DNA of 64,000 bases from an uncultured SAR116 cluster alpha proteobacterium (GTDB lineage Bacteria; Pseudomonadota; Alphaproteobacteria; Puniceispirillales; Puniceispirillaceae): contig CABYZM010000002.1 in NCBI GenBank assembly GCA_902523435.1, positions 1 through 64,000 of the forward strand. Reading direction: 5' to 3'. The stretch's first letter is position 1, and the number at the start of each line of letters is the position of its first letter. A program made the position numbers and the translations under genes. The notes beneath the pieces are model-generated. The model worked only from the letters and a program-made list of their open reading frames with translations. It was not told the DNA's origin and searched no databases. Of this stretch, positions 38,742 to 48,115 are shown piece after piece.

Positions 38742-41056
38742 CCCTGCCTGTAAAATCCAGGCAAGTTCACGCAGCCCTACGCCATGAAAGTGCCGCCCTT
38801 CATGTCACTGGGCAAGCTCGCTATGTAGATGATATGGCCCTACCAGAAAACTCTGTACATATTGCACTTGGGTTAAGTGCTGTCGCGCATGGCCGGCTAA
38901 TCTCAATTGATGCTGAAGCTGCTTTGCGCATGCCAGGAGTGCGGGCAGTGCTTACGGCTGCTGATATTCCCGGAAAAAACGACTGCAGCCCGGTAAAGGG
39001 TGATGACCCTATATTTGCCAAAGATGAGATTATGTATCATGGACAGACGCTATTCGCGGTAGTTGCTAATACACGAGCACAAGCCAGAGACGCAGTAGAA
39101 CAGGTGAAGACTAAAATTACACCGCTTGCCCCTATCTTAAACATCGATGCAGCTATTGAGCAGGAAAGTTTTCTTGAAAAACCACTGACTCTATCATCCG
39201 GACAGGCAGATAATGCCTATGCGGCAGCCCCCTGCCAGCTGGCAGGAGAGCTGTATGCCGGTGGGCAAGAGCATTTTTATCTGGAAGGCCAGGCCGCCAT
39301 TGCCCAGGCAGATGAAAATGGAGGCATTCAGTTATTTGTATCTACACAGCACCCAAGTGAAATTCAGCATAAGGTTGCTGGCATGTTGGGGCTAACTTAT
39401 GGTGATATTCAGGTTGATGTCAGACGGATGGGCGGAGGCTTTGGAGGCAAGGAAAGCCAGAGCAATCTAACCGCCTGCATTGCTGCACTTGCTGCTCATA
39501 AAACAGGGCGCCCAGCCCGCCTTGTCTATGACCGAGATGATGACATGCGGGTCACAGGTAAGCGCCATGATATCAAGTTGGTCTATAAAGTTGGCTTTGA
39601 TCAGGATGGGCGATTAATTGCGCTAATTATTGACCAGTATCTGCGATGTGGAATGTCTTATGATCTGTCAAAGGCTATTGCCATCCGGGCGATGACACAC
39701 GCTGAAAATGCCTACGCCATCCCTCACACCCGCATTACCGCCCATTTATGCAAAACACATACCCCTTCGAATACAGCATTTAGGGGATTTGGCGGCCCAC
39801 AGGGCATGATCGGTATCGAACAGATCATGGATAAAATCGCTACTCATCTGAACTTGGACCCAATCGCCCTCAGACAGCTGAATTACTATCCTGATTATGA
39901 AGCCGGCACGCCGTGCTGCACACCCTATGGCCAGATTGTCAAAGATGGGCTGCTTGGAAAGATAACAAAACAGCTCTTAGAAACCGCTGATTATCAAAAC
40001 AGACGACAACAGATCGACACCCACAACCAGACTAATCCGGTGCTACGACGTGGCCTAGGATTTGCACCAGTTAAATTTGGGATCTCCTTTAACAGAACCA
40101 TGTTGAATCAAGGTGGTGCTCTTGTTAATGTCTATTCAGATGGCTCAGTGCACCTCAATCATGGCGGTACTGAGATGGGCCAAGGGCTACATACAAAGAT
40201 CATCCAAATTGTAGCTGATGTGTTTGGACTAGCACATGAAGATGTCCGAATTTCAGCCACGACCACAGGCAAAGTGCCAAACACATCTGCGACAGCGGCT
40301 TCATCCGGAACTGACCTGAACGGGATGGCTGCTGCACGCGCAGCTGATGCCATCAAACAGCGCATGACCGCCCATCTAGCTGAGCTTTATCAGTGTAAAG
40401 CGGATAGGATTACTTTTCAGGATAGACAGGTCAACCTGCCTTCTAGTGAATATCTGTCTTTTTCTAAAGCCGTCGGATTATGTTATGAGGGACGGGTCTC
40501 GCTCTCTGCAACAGGCTTTTATGCTACACCTGATATCCATTGGGATGATGCCAGCCTGACCGGCTCACCCTATTATTATTTTGCTTATGGTGCCGCATTA
40601 TGTGAGGTCGCGATTGACAGGCTAACAGGTGAGTCTCGAATCCTACGCACAGATATTCTTCATGATGCTGGTCATTCCATTAATCCAGCGCTTGATAAGG
40701 GCCAAATTGAAGGCGGGTTTGTTCAAGGCGCTGGCTGGCTGACCACTGAGGAACTTGTCTACGGACAGGATGGGGCGTTGCTGACACATGCGCCATCCAC
40801 CTATAAAATTCCAGCTTGTTCAGACAGACCTTATCTTCTCAACATCAACCTTTATGAAGGGGACGGTAATCGTTCAGAGACCATTCACAGATCAAAAGCT
40901 GTTGGTGAGCCTCCTTTCATGCTTGGAATATCTGTTTTTCTTGCCTGCGGGGATGCACTAAGAGGCCTGAGCTCAACAAAAAGCTACCCTGAGCTGCACG
41001 CGCCCGCTACTGCAGAACGTCTATTGATGGCTGCACAGGCGCAGCAAAAATTATGA
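38738..41056 (+). CDS. xdhB: Xanthine dehydrogenase molybdopterin-binding large subunit
   Basis: [54 protein letters not shown]; start placed at MTLPVKS giving ATGA overlap with xdhA. Confidence 0.95.
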   Translation: MTLPVKSRQVHAALRHESAALHVTGQARYVDDMALPENSVHIALGLSAVAHGRLISIDAEAALRMPGVRAVLTAADIPGKNDCSPVKGDDPIFAKDEIMYHGQTLFAVVANTRAQARDAVEQVKTKITPLAPILNIDAAIEQESFLEKPLTLSSGQADNAYAAAPCQLAGELYAGGQEHFYLEGQAAIAQADENGGIQLFVSTQHPSEIQHKVAGMLGLTYGDIQVDVRRMGGGFGGKESQSNLTACIAALAAHKTGRPARLVYDRDDDMRVTGKRHDIKLVYKVGFDQDGRLIALIIDQYLRCGMSYDLSKAIAIRAMTHAENAYAIPHTRITAHLCKTHTPSNTAFRGFGGPQGMIGIEQIMDKIATHLNLDPIALRQLNYYPDYEAGTPCCTPYGQIVKDGLLGKITKQLLETADYQNRRQQIDTHNQTNPVLRRGLGFAPVKFGISFNRTMLNQGGALVNVYSDGSVHLNHGGTEMGQGLHTKIIQIVADVFGLAHEDVRISATTTGKVPNTSATAASSGTDLNGMAAARAADAIKQRMTAHLAELYQCKADRITFQDRQVNLPSSEYLSFSKAVGLCYEGRVSLSATGFYATPDIHWDDASLTGSPYYYFAYGAALCEVAIDRLTGESRILRTDILHDAGHSINPALDKGQIEGGFVQGAGWLTTEELVYGQDGALLTHAPSTYKIPACSDRPYLLNINLYEGDGNRSETIHRSKAVGEPPFMLGISVFLACGDALRGLSSTKSYPELHAPATAERLLMAAQAQQKL

Positions 41057-41970
41057 AAATTGGCACTGTTTTGCAGAATTGGGCGCAGGCAGCGTTAGCG
41101 AAGCTTGACGAGGGCTATGTCTGTCTGGTTGCTGTTTGCGAAGCAAAGGGCTCTGCACCACGTGAAGCTGGGGCAGCCATGCTGGTATATAAGAACAATA
41201 TTGATGGCAGTATTGGAGGCGGTGAGCTCGAGTTTCAAGCCATCAAAACTGCCCGGAAAGATATACCGGAAACAGCTTTTGCGCGCGAAGTGAGATCCTA
41301 TCCTCTCGGGCCAGCGCTTGGTCAGTGCTGCGGCGGTCATGTCAAGCTAATGTTTGAATGGTATGGGCCGAGCAGCCAATCCGTTTTGGCGCAGCTTGCA
41401 GCACAGAAACAGGGTTACAGCCTGCATCCAGCCACTTCACAAGACAACCCAATAATTGCAATACATCCATCCGAAGAGATGCTGTGTCTGCCCTTATGCG
41501 CGCATCAGCAGCCTGTATTTTTATATGGTGCAGGTCATGTTGGCAGGGCTGTTGTTCAAATTGCCCGTCACCTGCCCTGCCAGATTTATTGGGTAGATAC
41601 AGATGATGAGCGTTTTCCGAAGGACATTGCTGAGGGGGTGACCAAACTGCCTGCGCGTCATCCAGAGACTATTGCACAACGCGCACCAAGTGACACTATA
41701 CATCTTATAATGACTTATTCCCATCAGCTTGATTTTGAAATTGTCTCCACAGTATTAAGTAACGGCAATTTTGCTAGATGTGCCCTGATAGGGTCAGAAA
41801 CCAAGGCAGCGCGGTTCAACAAGCGTCTGAGAGATGCAGGTGTAAAGTCTGATGCAGTAAAAAGGCTTACCTGTCCAATTGGTCTGCCTGAAATTAATGG
41901 CAAAAAACCTATCCAAGTTGCTTTATCAGTTACAGCACAACTTTCCAACTGGCTAATATCTTCAGATTAG
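41053..41970 (+). CDS. xdhC: Xanthine dehydrogenase accessory protein
   Basis: GSAPREAGAAMLVY, GSIGGGELEFQAI, LGQCCGGHVKLMFE, LYGAGHVGRAVVQI. Confidence 0.94.
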   Translation: MKIGTVLQNWAQAALAKLDEGYVCLVAVCEAKGSAPREAGAAMLVYKNNIDGSIGGGELEFQAIKTARKDIPETAFAREVRSYPLGPALGQCCGGHVKLMFEWYGPSSQSVLAQLAAQKQGYSLHPATSQDNPIIAIHPSEEMLCLPLCAHQQPVFLYGAGHVGRAVVQIARHLPCQIYWVDTDDERFPKDIAEGVTKLPARHPETIAQRAPSDTIHLIMTYSHQLDFEIVSTVLSNGNFARCALIGSETKAARFNKRLRDAGVKSDAVKRLTCPIGLPEINGKKPIQVALSVTAQLSNWLISSD

Positions 41971-42722
41971 TCAGCCTGACGTTCTGCCCATCCTGCAAAT
42001 ATACGTTCCAAAAAGACGACAACATAATAGAGTGCTATCCCCAAAATTGCCAAAGCAATCAGAACCGCAAACATTAGCGGATAATCTGAATTAGTTTTTC
42101 CACTGTCAAATAGAGCGCCTAAGCCTCTGCCGTGAGGCGAGACAATTTCCATCAAGTTTGTGCCAATAAATGCAAGGGTGACAGCTACTTTCAATGCTCC
42201 AAAAAATTCTGGAAGTGTTTTGGGCAGTGCAATTTTCCAGAAAATAGTAAATTTTGAAGCTCCAAGCGCCCGCAGAATATCACGATATTCTGGCTCCAAT
42301 GTAGACAAGCCAATAGAAACTGAAACAGCAATTGGAAAAAATGAAATCATAAAAGCGATCAAAACCGTATTCAGATCGTGCTGCCCAACAAACATTAGAG
42401 CAACAATTGGGACGACGGTTGCTTTCGGAATAGCATTAAAACCAACAAGAAGGGGATAAAGTCCCTCCCGGACAACCTTTGAAAATCCCATAACCATGCC
42501 CAACAAAACACCGATTATGATGGCAATAATTAACCCTAGGACAGTTCGCCATAAGGTTTCCCACCCAAAGGTAAAGAAAAGCCACTTGAAACGCCAAAAG
42601 GCAGGCCAAAGGTCACTGGGGGAGGCCATTTTGTAATTGGGCCAACCATTTACCCATACAAGCATTTCCCAAAACAAAAGAAACAGTATGATAGCAAATA
42701 AGGGAACAGCCAACTGTCTCAT
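41967..42722 (-). CDS. NitT/TauT-type ABC transporter permease
   Basis: TLWRTVLGLIIAIIIGVLLGMVMG, RALGASKFTIFWKIALPKTLPEFFGALKVAVTLAFIG. Confidence 0.9.
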   Translation of the reverse strand: MRQLAVPLFAIILFLLFWEMLVWVNGWPNYKMASPSDLWPAFWRFKWLFFTFGWETLWRTVLGLIIAIIIGVLLGMVMGFSKVVREGLYPLLVGFNAIPKATVVPIVALMFVGQHDLNTVLIAFMISFFPIAVSVSIGLSTLEPEYRDILRALGASKFTIFWKIALPKTLPEFFGALKVAVTLAFIGTNLMEIVSPHGRGLGALFDSGKTNSDYPLMFAVLIALAILGIALYYVVVFLERIFAGWAERQAD

Positions 42723-43522
42723 AATTTGTCCTCTTCATCTTTACGGGCAATTTTTATCTGCTCACGAAGAATATTCAGAGTTTCAATAGCCTTAGGCGTA
42801 TAGAGTTGGTCAAGACTTTTTGGCCCCCGCTGTTTTAATTTCTGACAATATTGAACAGTTGCTGGCCGCCCTGATAACACCACAACCTCATCAGCAAGAA
42901 AAATGGACTCACGTAAATCATGTGTAATCAGAACACCTGTGAAGGGTTCTTCCTCCCGAAGTCTGTGCATCGTCTGCCATAGGTCTTCACGAGTGAAAGC
43001 ATCAAGAGCACCAAAAGGTTCGTCCAGAATAAGCACTTCAGGCCGATGCACAAGTGCGCGGCATAAAGATGCACGTTGTCGCATGCCGCCAGATAATTCA
43101 GACGGTCGTTTCTGTTCAAAACCAGACAATCCAACCAATTTCAAAAGATCCTGCGCACGGGCCTCACGTTCTGCGGAACTCATCGCGTTTGGCACAATCT
43201 CAAGGGGCAGCATAACATTTTGCAATATTGTTCGCCATTCCAACAGAACAGGATTCTGAAAGGCCATACCAACAGTATCCCGCGGCTTATTTACTTTCTG
43301 CCCTTGCAACCAGACCGTGCCTTTATCTGGCTTGAGCAGCCCTGCCACCAAACGCGTCACTGTTGATTTACCGCAACCGGAAGGCCCAACAATTGCCGTA
43401 AAGCCATTTTTGGGCACACTTAGCGTCAAATCGTCAAGTACTGGGAGAACGCCGGTATCTGTATTAAACGTGTGAGAGACGTTTTCAATCCGAATAAGGC
43501 CTGTATTTTTTCTAACCGTCAT
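42719..43522 (-). CDS. NitT/TauT-type ABC transporter ATP-binding protein
   Basis: IVGPSGCGKSTVTRLVAGLL, LSGGMRQRASLCRALVHRPEVLILDEPFGALDAFTR; first ATG at 43522, ORF track start 43534 is TTG. Confidence 0.92.
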   Translation of the reverse strand: MTVRKNTGLIRIENVSHTFNTDTGVLPVLDDLTLSVPKNGFTAIVGPSGCGKSTVTRLVAGLLKPDKGTVWLQGQKVNKPRDTVGMAFQNPVLLEWRTILQNVMLPLEIVPNAMSSAEREARAQDLLKLVGLSGFEQKRPSELSGGMRQRASLCRALVHRPEVLILDEPFGALDAFTREDLWQTMHRLREEEPFTGVLITHDLRESIFLADEVVVLSGRPATVQYCQKLKQRGPKSLDQLYTPKAIETLNILREQIKIARKDEEDKL

Positions 43523-43536
43523 AAGACCAGCCAATC

Positions 43537-43573
43537 CATCAAAACAGCCTGCATTAAGCAGGCTGTTTTGATG
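43537..43573 (-). terminator. Very strong hairpin between substrate-binding protein and ATPase genes
   Basis: 16-bp perfect inverted repeat CATCAAAACAGCCTGC-ATTAA-GCAGGCTGTTTTGATG. Confidence 0.85.
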
Positions 43574-43579
43574 TTATTT

Positions 43580-44593
43580 TCAGTTTAAAGATATGCCGCT
43601 GGCTGGCAAATACTCGTCTGTGAAATATAGAGCTGCATTTGGTGCTGCTTTATATTCATAAGTTTCGCTGAGCTGCTCAATTGCTGCAGCGAAGCGCGAG
43701 GAGTCAACGCCACCCATACCATTTGCCCTCACATAGTCTGTCAGGACATTCGCATCAATGGCCAATTGAAGACGTCTCTGCTCTAATGCTGCGTCAGCTG
43801 CCGGATTACGTTTCACGAGTGCTGCTGCTGCTGCCTTTGGGTCTTTTATGGCATCTCTCCAGCCAGCCCCAATAGCGACAAGAAACTTTTTCACCATATC
43901 TGAGTTATTTTTTGCATAGTCAGTATTCACAATAACTGCATTGCCGTAGAGTTTTAGGCCATGGTCTGCCATCAGAATCGTTGAAATATCCTCTTCAGGT
44001 ACGCCAAGACGGACAAGGTTTAGATAAGAAGAAAAGGAAAACCCTGTGACTGAATCAACCTTACCTTCAGCTAGCATGGGCTCTCTAGTTGGGAACCCAA
44101 CTGGCTCGACTTTCACTTTACTAATGTCAATGCCATTTGCCTTAGCAAAAGATGGGAATTGAGCCCAAGCCCCATCAGGTGGAGGAGCGCCAAGAACTGA
44201 GCCTTCTAGGTCACCGGGCCCGCTTACACCTCTGGACTTTCTTCCAATCACAGCAAAAGGAGGCTTGTCATAGACCATCATAACGGCTGTTACAGGCGCG
44301 CCTGGGTTCTGATCAAGAAATTTGATAAGCGAATTAATATCTGCGAAGCCAAAAGGGAACGAACCAGTAGCAACCTTGGGGATGGCATCTAAAGAGCCCT
44401 TGCCCGGGGTAATTTCCACATCCATGCCTGCTGACTTGAAATGTCCTTTATCAATGGCAAGGAAGTAAGGTGCTGAGGGACCCTCAAATTTCCAGTCTAG
44501 AGCAAATTGCACTTTTGTATCCGCATGACTTGAGGCAGCCATCAACATTGAAGCTAGTCCGATCGCTAGATACTTAGTTATTTTATTTATCAT
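43580..44593 (-). CDS. NMT1/THI5-like ABC transporter substrate-binding protein
   Basis: Signal peptide; VQFALDWKFEGPSAPYFLAIDKGHFKSAGMDVEITPGKGS. Confidence 0.9.
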   Translation of the reverse strand: MINKITKYLAIGLASMLMAASSHADTKVQFALDWKFEGPSAPYFLAIDKGHFKSAGMDVEITPGKGSLDAIPKVATGSFPFGFADINSLIKFLDQNPGAPVTAVMMVYDKPPFAVIGRKSRGVSGPGDLEGSVLGAPPPDGAWAQFPSFAKANGIDISKVKVEPVGFPTREPMLAEGKVDSVTGFSFSSYLNLVRLGVPEEDISTILMADHGLKLYGNAVIVNTDYAKNNSDMVKKFLVAIGAGWRDAIKDPKAAAAALVKRNPAADAALEQRRLQLAIDANVLTDYVRANGMGGVDSSRFAAAIEQLSETYEYKAAPNAALYFTDEYLPASGISLN

Positions 44594-44813
44594 AATGTTT
44601 CTCCTGTATTTACAGCGTCCGTCAAAACGGCACTATAGTATTGGCAAATACTGAAGCATAATTGTACAGCGTTGAAATAACAGCTCTATGCTGAATTTTT
44701 TGCATCAGCAACCCAATTTAATGAGTGTCTCCTAAAAATTCTGAAATGTAAATGAAACGAGACAAATTCGAACGTTTCCTTAAATTCACTTATGCCTGTG
44801 ATAATATTGAGTA

Positions 44814-45299
44814 CTAATCTGTGATGATATAGGTTTCCTCAAACCAGTATTCTTCAAGATTCGTCCCTGACCCAATTCTATCAATAACAGAAAATCGTCC
44901 AGGCTTAGATAGAGGTGTAAGTACACCGTGCCAAATGTTGGCATGATAATTTACACCCATGTAAGGTTCAGTCAGGAACGCTATAGGGTGGCCAGGTCGG
45001 CCATTTTGGTCCTCAGCTACAGTCACCAAAAAAGATGCTTCGGTCATCGGCAAAAAGGCTTGTGAGCCGAGAGGGTGACGTTCCATCATTTCTAATCTGT
45101 AAGGCAATTGGCGAGGAACAGAATCAAACAGGCTAATGCCACTTTGCCCATCAATATGAGTGACCTTGGCGCGATCATGAAAACGACCACACATACCTTG
45201 ATTTATTATTTTGTCCGGTTTACCCGCAAAATCGAGTACATCGCCAAAAGGGGCAAAGCGAGTTGCTGTCAGCACTTCTGCCTTAATCTGAACAGGCAC
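44814..45299 (-). CDS. allA: Ureidoglycolate lyase
   Basis: FAPFGDVLDF, MMERHPLGSQAFLPM, GVNYHANIWHGVLTPL. Confidence 0.92.
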   Translation of the reverse strand: MPVQIKAEVLTATRFAPFGDVLDFAGKPDKIINQGMCGRFHDRAKVTHIDGQSGISLFDSVPRQLPYRLEMMERHPLGSQAFLPMTEASFLVTVAEDQNGRPGHPIAFLTEPYMGVNYHANIWHGVLTPLSKPGRFSVIDRIGSGTNLEEYWFEETYIITD

Positions 45300-45302
45300 A
45301 GG

Positions 45303-46127
45303 CTAAAGCTCCAGCTTGGCATGGCGGTTTACGTCTTTGTAAAGCAGATAGCGAAATGGCTCTGGACCGCCAGCATAGCAGGCTTGCGGACAAAAGGCCC
45401 GCAACCACATATAGTCACCTGCCTCAACCTCTATCCAGTTCTGGTTAAGATGATAAACGGCCTTTCCCTGCAAAACATATAAACCATGTTCCATGACATG
45501 TGTTTCAGCAAAGGGGATCACGCCACCTGGCTGAAAGGTGACAATATTCACATGCATATCATGGCGGATATCTTCTGGGTCAACAAAACGGCTTGTTGCC
45601 CAGACACCATTTGTATCCGGCATGTCAACAGCCTTTATATCCTGGTCTGAACTCACAAACGCCTCTGGTCGATCAATGCCTTCGATGCTCTGATAACGCT
45701 TCCGGATCCAGTGAAATCGGCAGGGATGTGAAGAACGGTTCTGAACAGACCAGTCTGACCCGGAAGGAACATAGGCATATCCACCTGTTTTCAGGTCATA
45801 TATATGACCATCAATAATTACTTGAAGCTCTCCCGACACAATGAATATAACCGACTGTGCCTCGCTGTCATTTTCAGGTCGCACGGAACCACCACCTGCA
45901 TCAACCACCATGATGTAATGTGAGAAAGTTTCCGCAAAACCAGTTAATGGCCGGGCCAATACCCACAACCGGGTTTTATCCCAAAACGGCAGGTAGCTTG
46001 TCGTAATGTCTGATAATGTGCTTTTCGGAATGAAGGCGTAAGCGTCTGTAAAAATAGCCCGGTCAGTCAGTAATTGTGACTGCGGCGGTAGTCCGCCATC
46101 TGGAGCATAATAAGGCGGTGAGGTCAT
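45303..46127 (-). CDS. allE: (S)-ureidoglycine aminohydrolase
   Basis: Bicupin; HYIMVVDAGGGS, ETHVMEHGLYVLQGKAVYHLNQNWIEVEAGDYMWLRAFCPQACYAGGPEPFRYLLYKDVNRH. Confidence 0.92.
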   Translation of the reverse strand: MTSPPYYAPDGGLPPQSQLLTDRAIFTDAYAFIPKSTLSDITTSYLPFWDKTRLWVLARPLTGFAETFSHYIMVVDAGGGSVRPENDSEAQSVIFIVSGELQVIIDGHIYDLKTGGYAYVPSGSDWSVQNRSSHPCRFHWIRKRYQSIEGIDRPEAFVSSDQDIKAVDMPDTNGVWATSRFVDPEDIRHDMHVNIVTFQPGGVIPFAETHVMEHGLYVLQGKAVYHLNQNWIEVEAGDYMWLRAFCPQACYAGGPEPFRYLLYKDVNRHAKLEL

Positions 46128-46159
46128 ATCTTTATTATGTCTTGTCTATCTATTTTTAT

Positions 46160-47620
46160 TTAGTTGATCTGCGCTGACATCTGGGCGAAAAAATCATCCA
46201 CACGCAATCGTGCTATTTTTTCAACCTGTTGGCAAGCCTCTGCAAATTCCTCTTCTTGTGTATTGTTTAGGCGTTGTTCAAAGATGGTTTGTATTTCCGG
46301 CGCTGACAGGCCCCTCACAGCGATGATAAAAGGAAAGGAGAATCTTTTTTTGTATGTGTCATTCAGATTTTTGAAAGCACCTTGCTGCTCTTGGGTTAAT
46401 AGGTCCAGACCAGCTGATGCCTGCTCAGCTGATGAGGCATCAGTCAGCTGTTTTGCTTTTGCAAGTTTGCCAGCCAAATCAGGATGTGCCATTAAAACGG
46501 AAAGGCGTTTTTCAAAAGAGGCTAAACGGAACTGCTGGCACAGTGCGGCATGCAAACCTGCAGGTGTATCCATGGCCGGGCTTGTTTCTGTATCATAGAC
46601 GTTTTCGGCAATCCAAGAGGAGTGTTCAAACACAGACCCAAATGCTGAAACAAAGTCTTTGTTTGACATTTGTGAAGGACGGTCGACTGGCTGATAAGGA
46701 TAAGCCGCTTGCCAGCATTCAGCAATAGACAGGCGACTTGCAAACCACACACCTGTTTTCTGAGCAGCATAATCTATAAAGGATTTAACTGCCTGCAACC
46801 TGCCTGGCCTGCCAGCAAGCCGGCAATGTAGACCAATATTCATAATCCGAGCCTTACCAGCTTTGCCTTCTGCATACAAAACATCGAATGTATCTTTTAA
46901 GTAGTCAAAAAACTGCTGTCCAGAATTAAAGCCCTGGGGTGTAGCGAAGCGCATATCATTCGCATCAAGCGTATAAGGAACCATCAGCTGTGGGCCTGAC
47001 GGAGTGTCCTGATAATAGGGCAAATCATCCGCGTAGCTATCTGCCTGATAGGTACAGATGCCCTGTTCAGCAACTAAATCAACTGTGTTTTCTGAGCAGC
47101 GACCTGTATACCAACCACTTGGTGGTGTGCCGACCACAGCTTCATGCATCCTTATCGCTTGCACAATTTCAGCTCGCTCTTCCGTAGGCGTATAGTCCTT
47201 GTAATCGATCCATTTCAGCCCATGCGAGGCAATTTCCCAGCCGGCCTGCTTCATCGCTGCAACCTGTTCAGGGGCACGTGCAAGCGCGGTTGCCACACCA
47301 AAAACAGTGACAGGTATATTTTGAGCTGTGAACAAATCAAAAAGCCGCCAAAAGCCTGTGCGTGCCCCATATTCATATATGGATTCCATGTTCCAATGCC
47401 GCTGGCCAGGCCAAGGTGCAGCACCGACGATTTCTGACAGAAAGGCTTCTGATTCAGAATCGCCATGTAAAAGACAGCGCTCACCCCCTTCTTCATAATT
47501 GACAACAAACTGGACAGCCAGTTTTGCATCATCTGGCCAAGGCGGGGCAGGGACATGTCTGCCAAAACCTGTCATATCACGTGGATAATAAACCATTGCT
47601 GTTTTGTCCCTATCTGTCAA
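46160..47620 (-). CDS. puuE-uraD: Bifunctional allantoinase (PuuE)/OHCU decarboxylase (UraD) fusion
   Basis: N-terminal polysaccharide-deacetylase-fold PuuE (YPRDMTGFGRHVPAPPWPDDAKLAVQFVVNYEEGGE) joined to UraD domain (SKDFVSAFGSVFEHSSWIAE-type, LMAHPDLAGKLA, RFSFPFIIAVRG). Confidence 0.93.
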   Translation of the reverse strand: MTDRDKTAMVYYPRDMTGFGRHVPAPPWPDDAKLAVQFVVNYEEGGERCLLHGDSESEAFLSEIVGAAPWPGQRHWNMESIYEYGARTGFWRLFDLFTAQNIPVTVFGVATALARAPEQVAAMKQAGWEIASHGLKWIDYKDYTPTEERAEIVQAIRMHEAVVGTPPSGWYTGRCSENTVDLVAEQGICTYQADSYADDLPYYQDTPSGPQLMVPYTLDANDMRFATPQGFNSGQQFFDYLKDTFDVLYAEGKAGKARIMNIGLHCRLAGRPGRLQAVKSFIDYAAQKTGVWFASRLSIAECWQAAYPYQPVDRPSQMSNKDFVSAFGSVFEHSSWIAENVYDTETSPAMDTPAGLHAALCQQFRLASFEKRLSVLMAHPDLAGKLAKAKQLTDASSAEQASAGLDLLTQEQQGAFKNLNDTYKKRFSFPFIIAVRGLSAPEIQTIFEQRLNNTQEEEFAEACQQVEKIARLRVDDFFAQMSAQIN

Positions 47621-47743
47621 TTTTCATCAAACTGTTGATAATATCGAGACAGACCAGCGCCAGTCAATCAAGAAAAAGATAGAAACCAATGGTTAAAAAC
47701 AGTTAAATGAGAGCAATGAAATTTGCAGCCTAAGGATATATCG

Positions 47744-48103
47744 ATGCAGACAGGTTTTTTGACTACCCATGTATTGGATACGGCACGGGGCAGTCCCGCA
47801 GGCGGCCTTCACATCACTTTATTCAGACTGGACAACCACAACTACAAAGCTGTCAGCACAGCAGTAACTAATGAGGATGGCCGCACAGACAGCCCTATCC
47901 TGGCAACTGACGACTTTCAAACAGGACAATACCGACTGGTCTTTCATGCCGGACCTTATCTGGATTTGCATTTTTCTGAACTTCCAGAACCAAAATTCCT
48001 TTCAGATATCCCAATAGATTTCGCGATAGCAGATGCGGCGTCTCATTATCATGTTCCCCTGCTGCTCTCGCCTTTCGGCTATTCGACCTATCGCGGCAGC
48101 TGA
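47744..48103 (+). CDS. uraH: 5-hydroxyisourate hydrolase
   Basis: TTHVLDTARGSPAGGLHITLF, HYHVPLLLSPFGYSTYRGS; AAGGATAT upstream of ATG at 47744 (ORF track uses TTG at 47723). Confidence 0.94.
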   Translation: MQTGFLTTHVLDTARGSPAGGLHITLFRLDNHNYKAVSTAVTNEDGRTDSPILATDDFQTGQYRLVFHAGPYLDLHFSELPEPKFLSDIPIDFAIADAASHYHVPLLLSPFGYSTYRGS

Positions 48104-48115
48104 CGGGGTTTTCAG

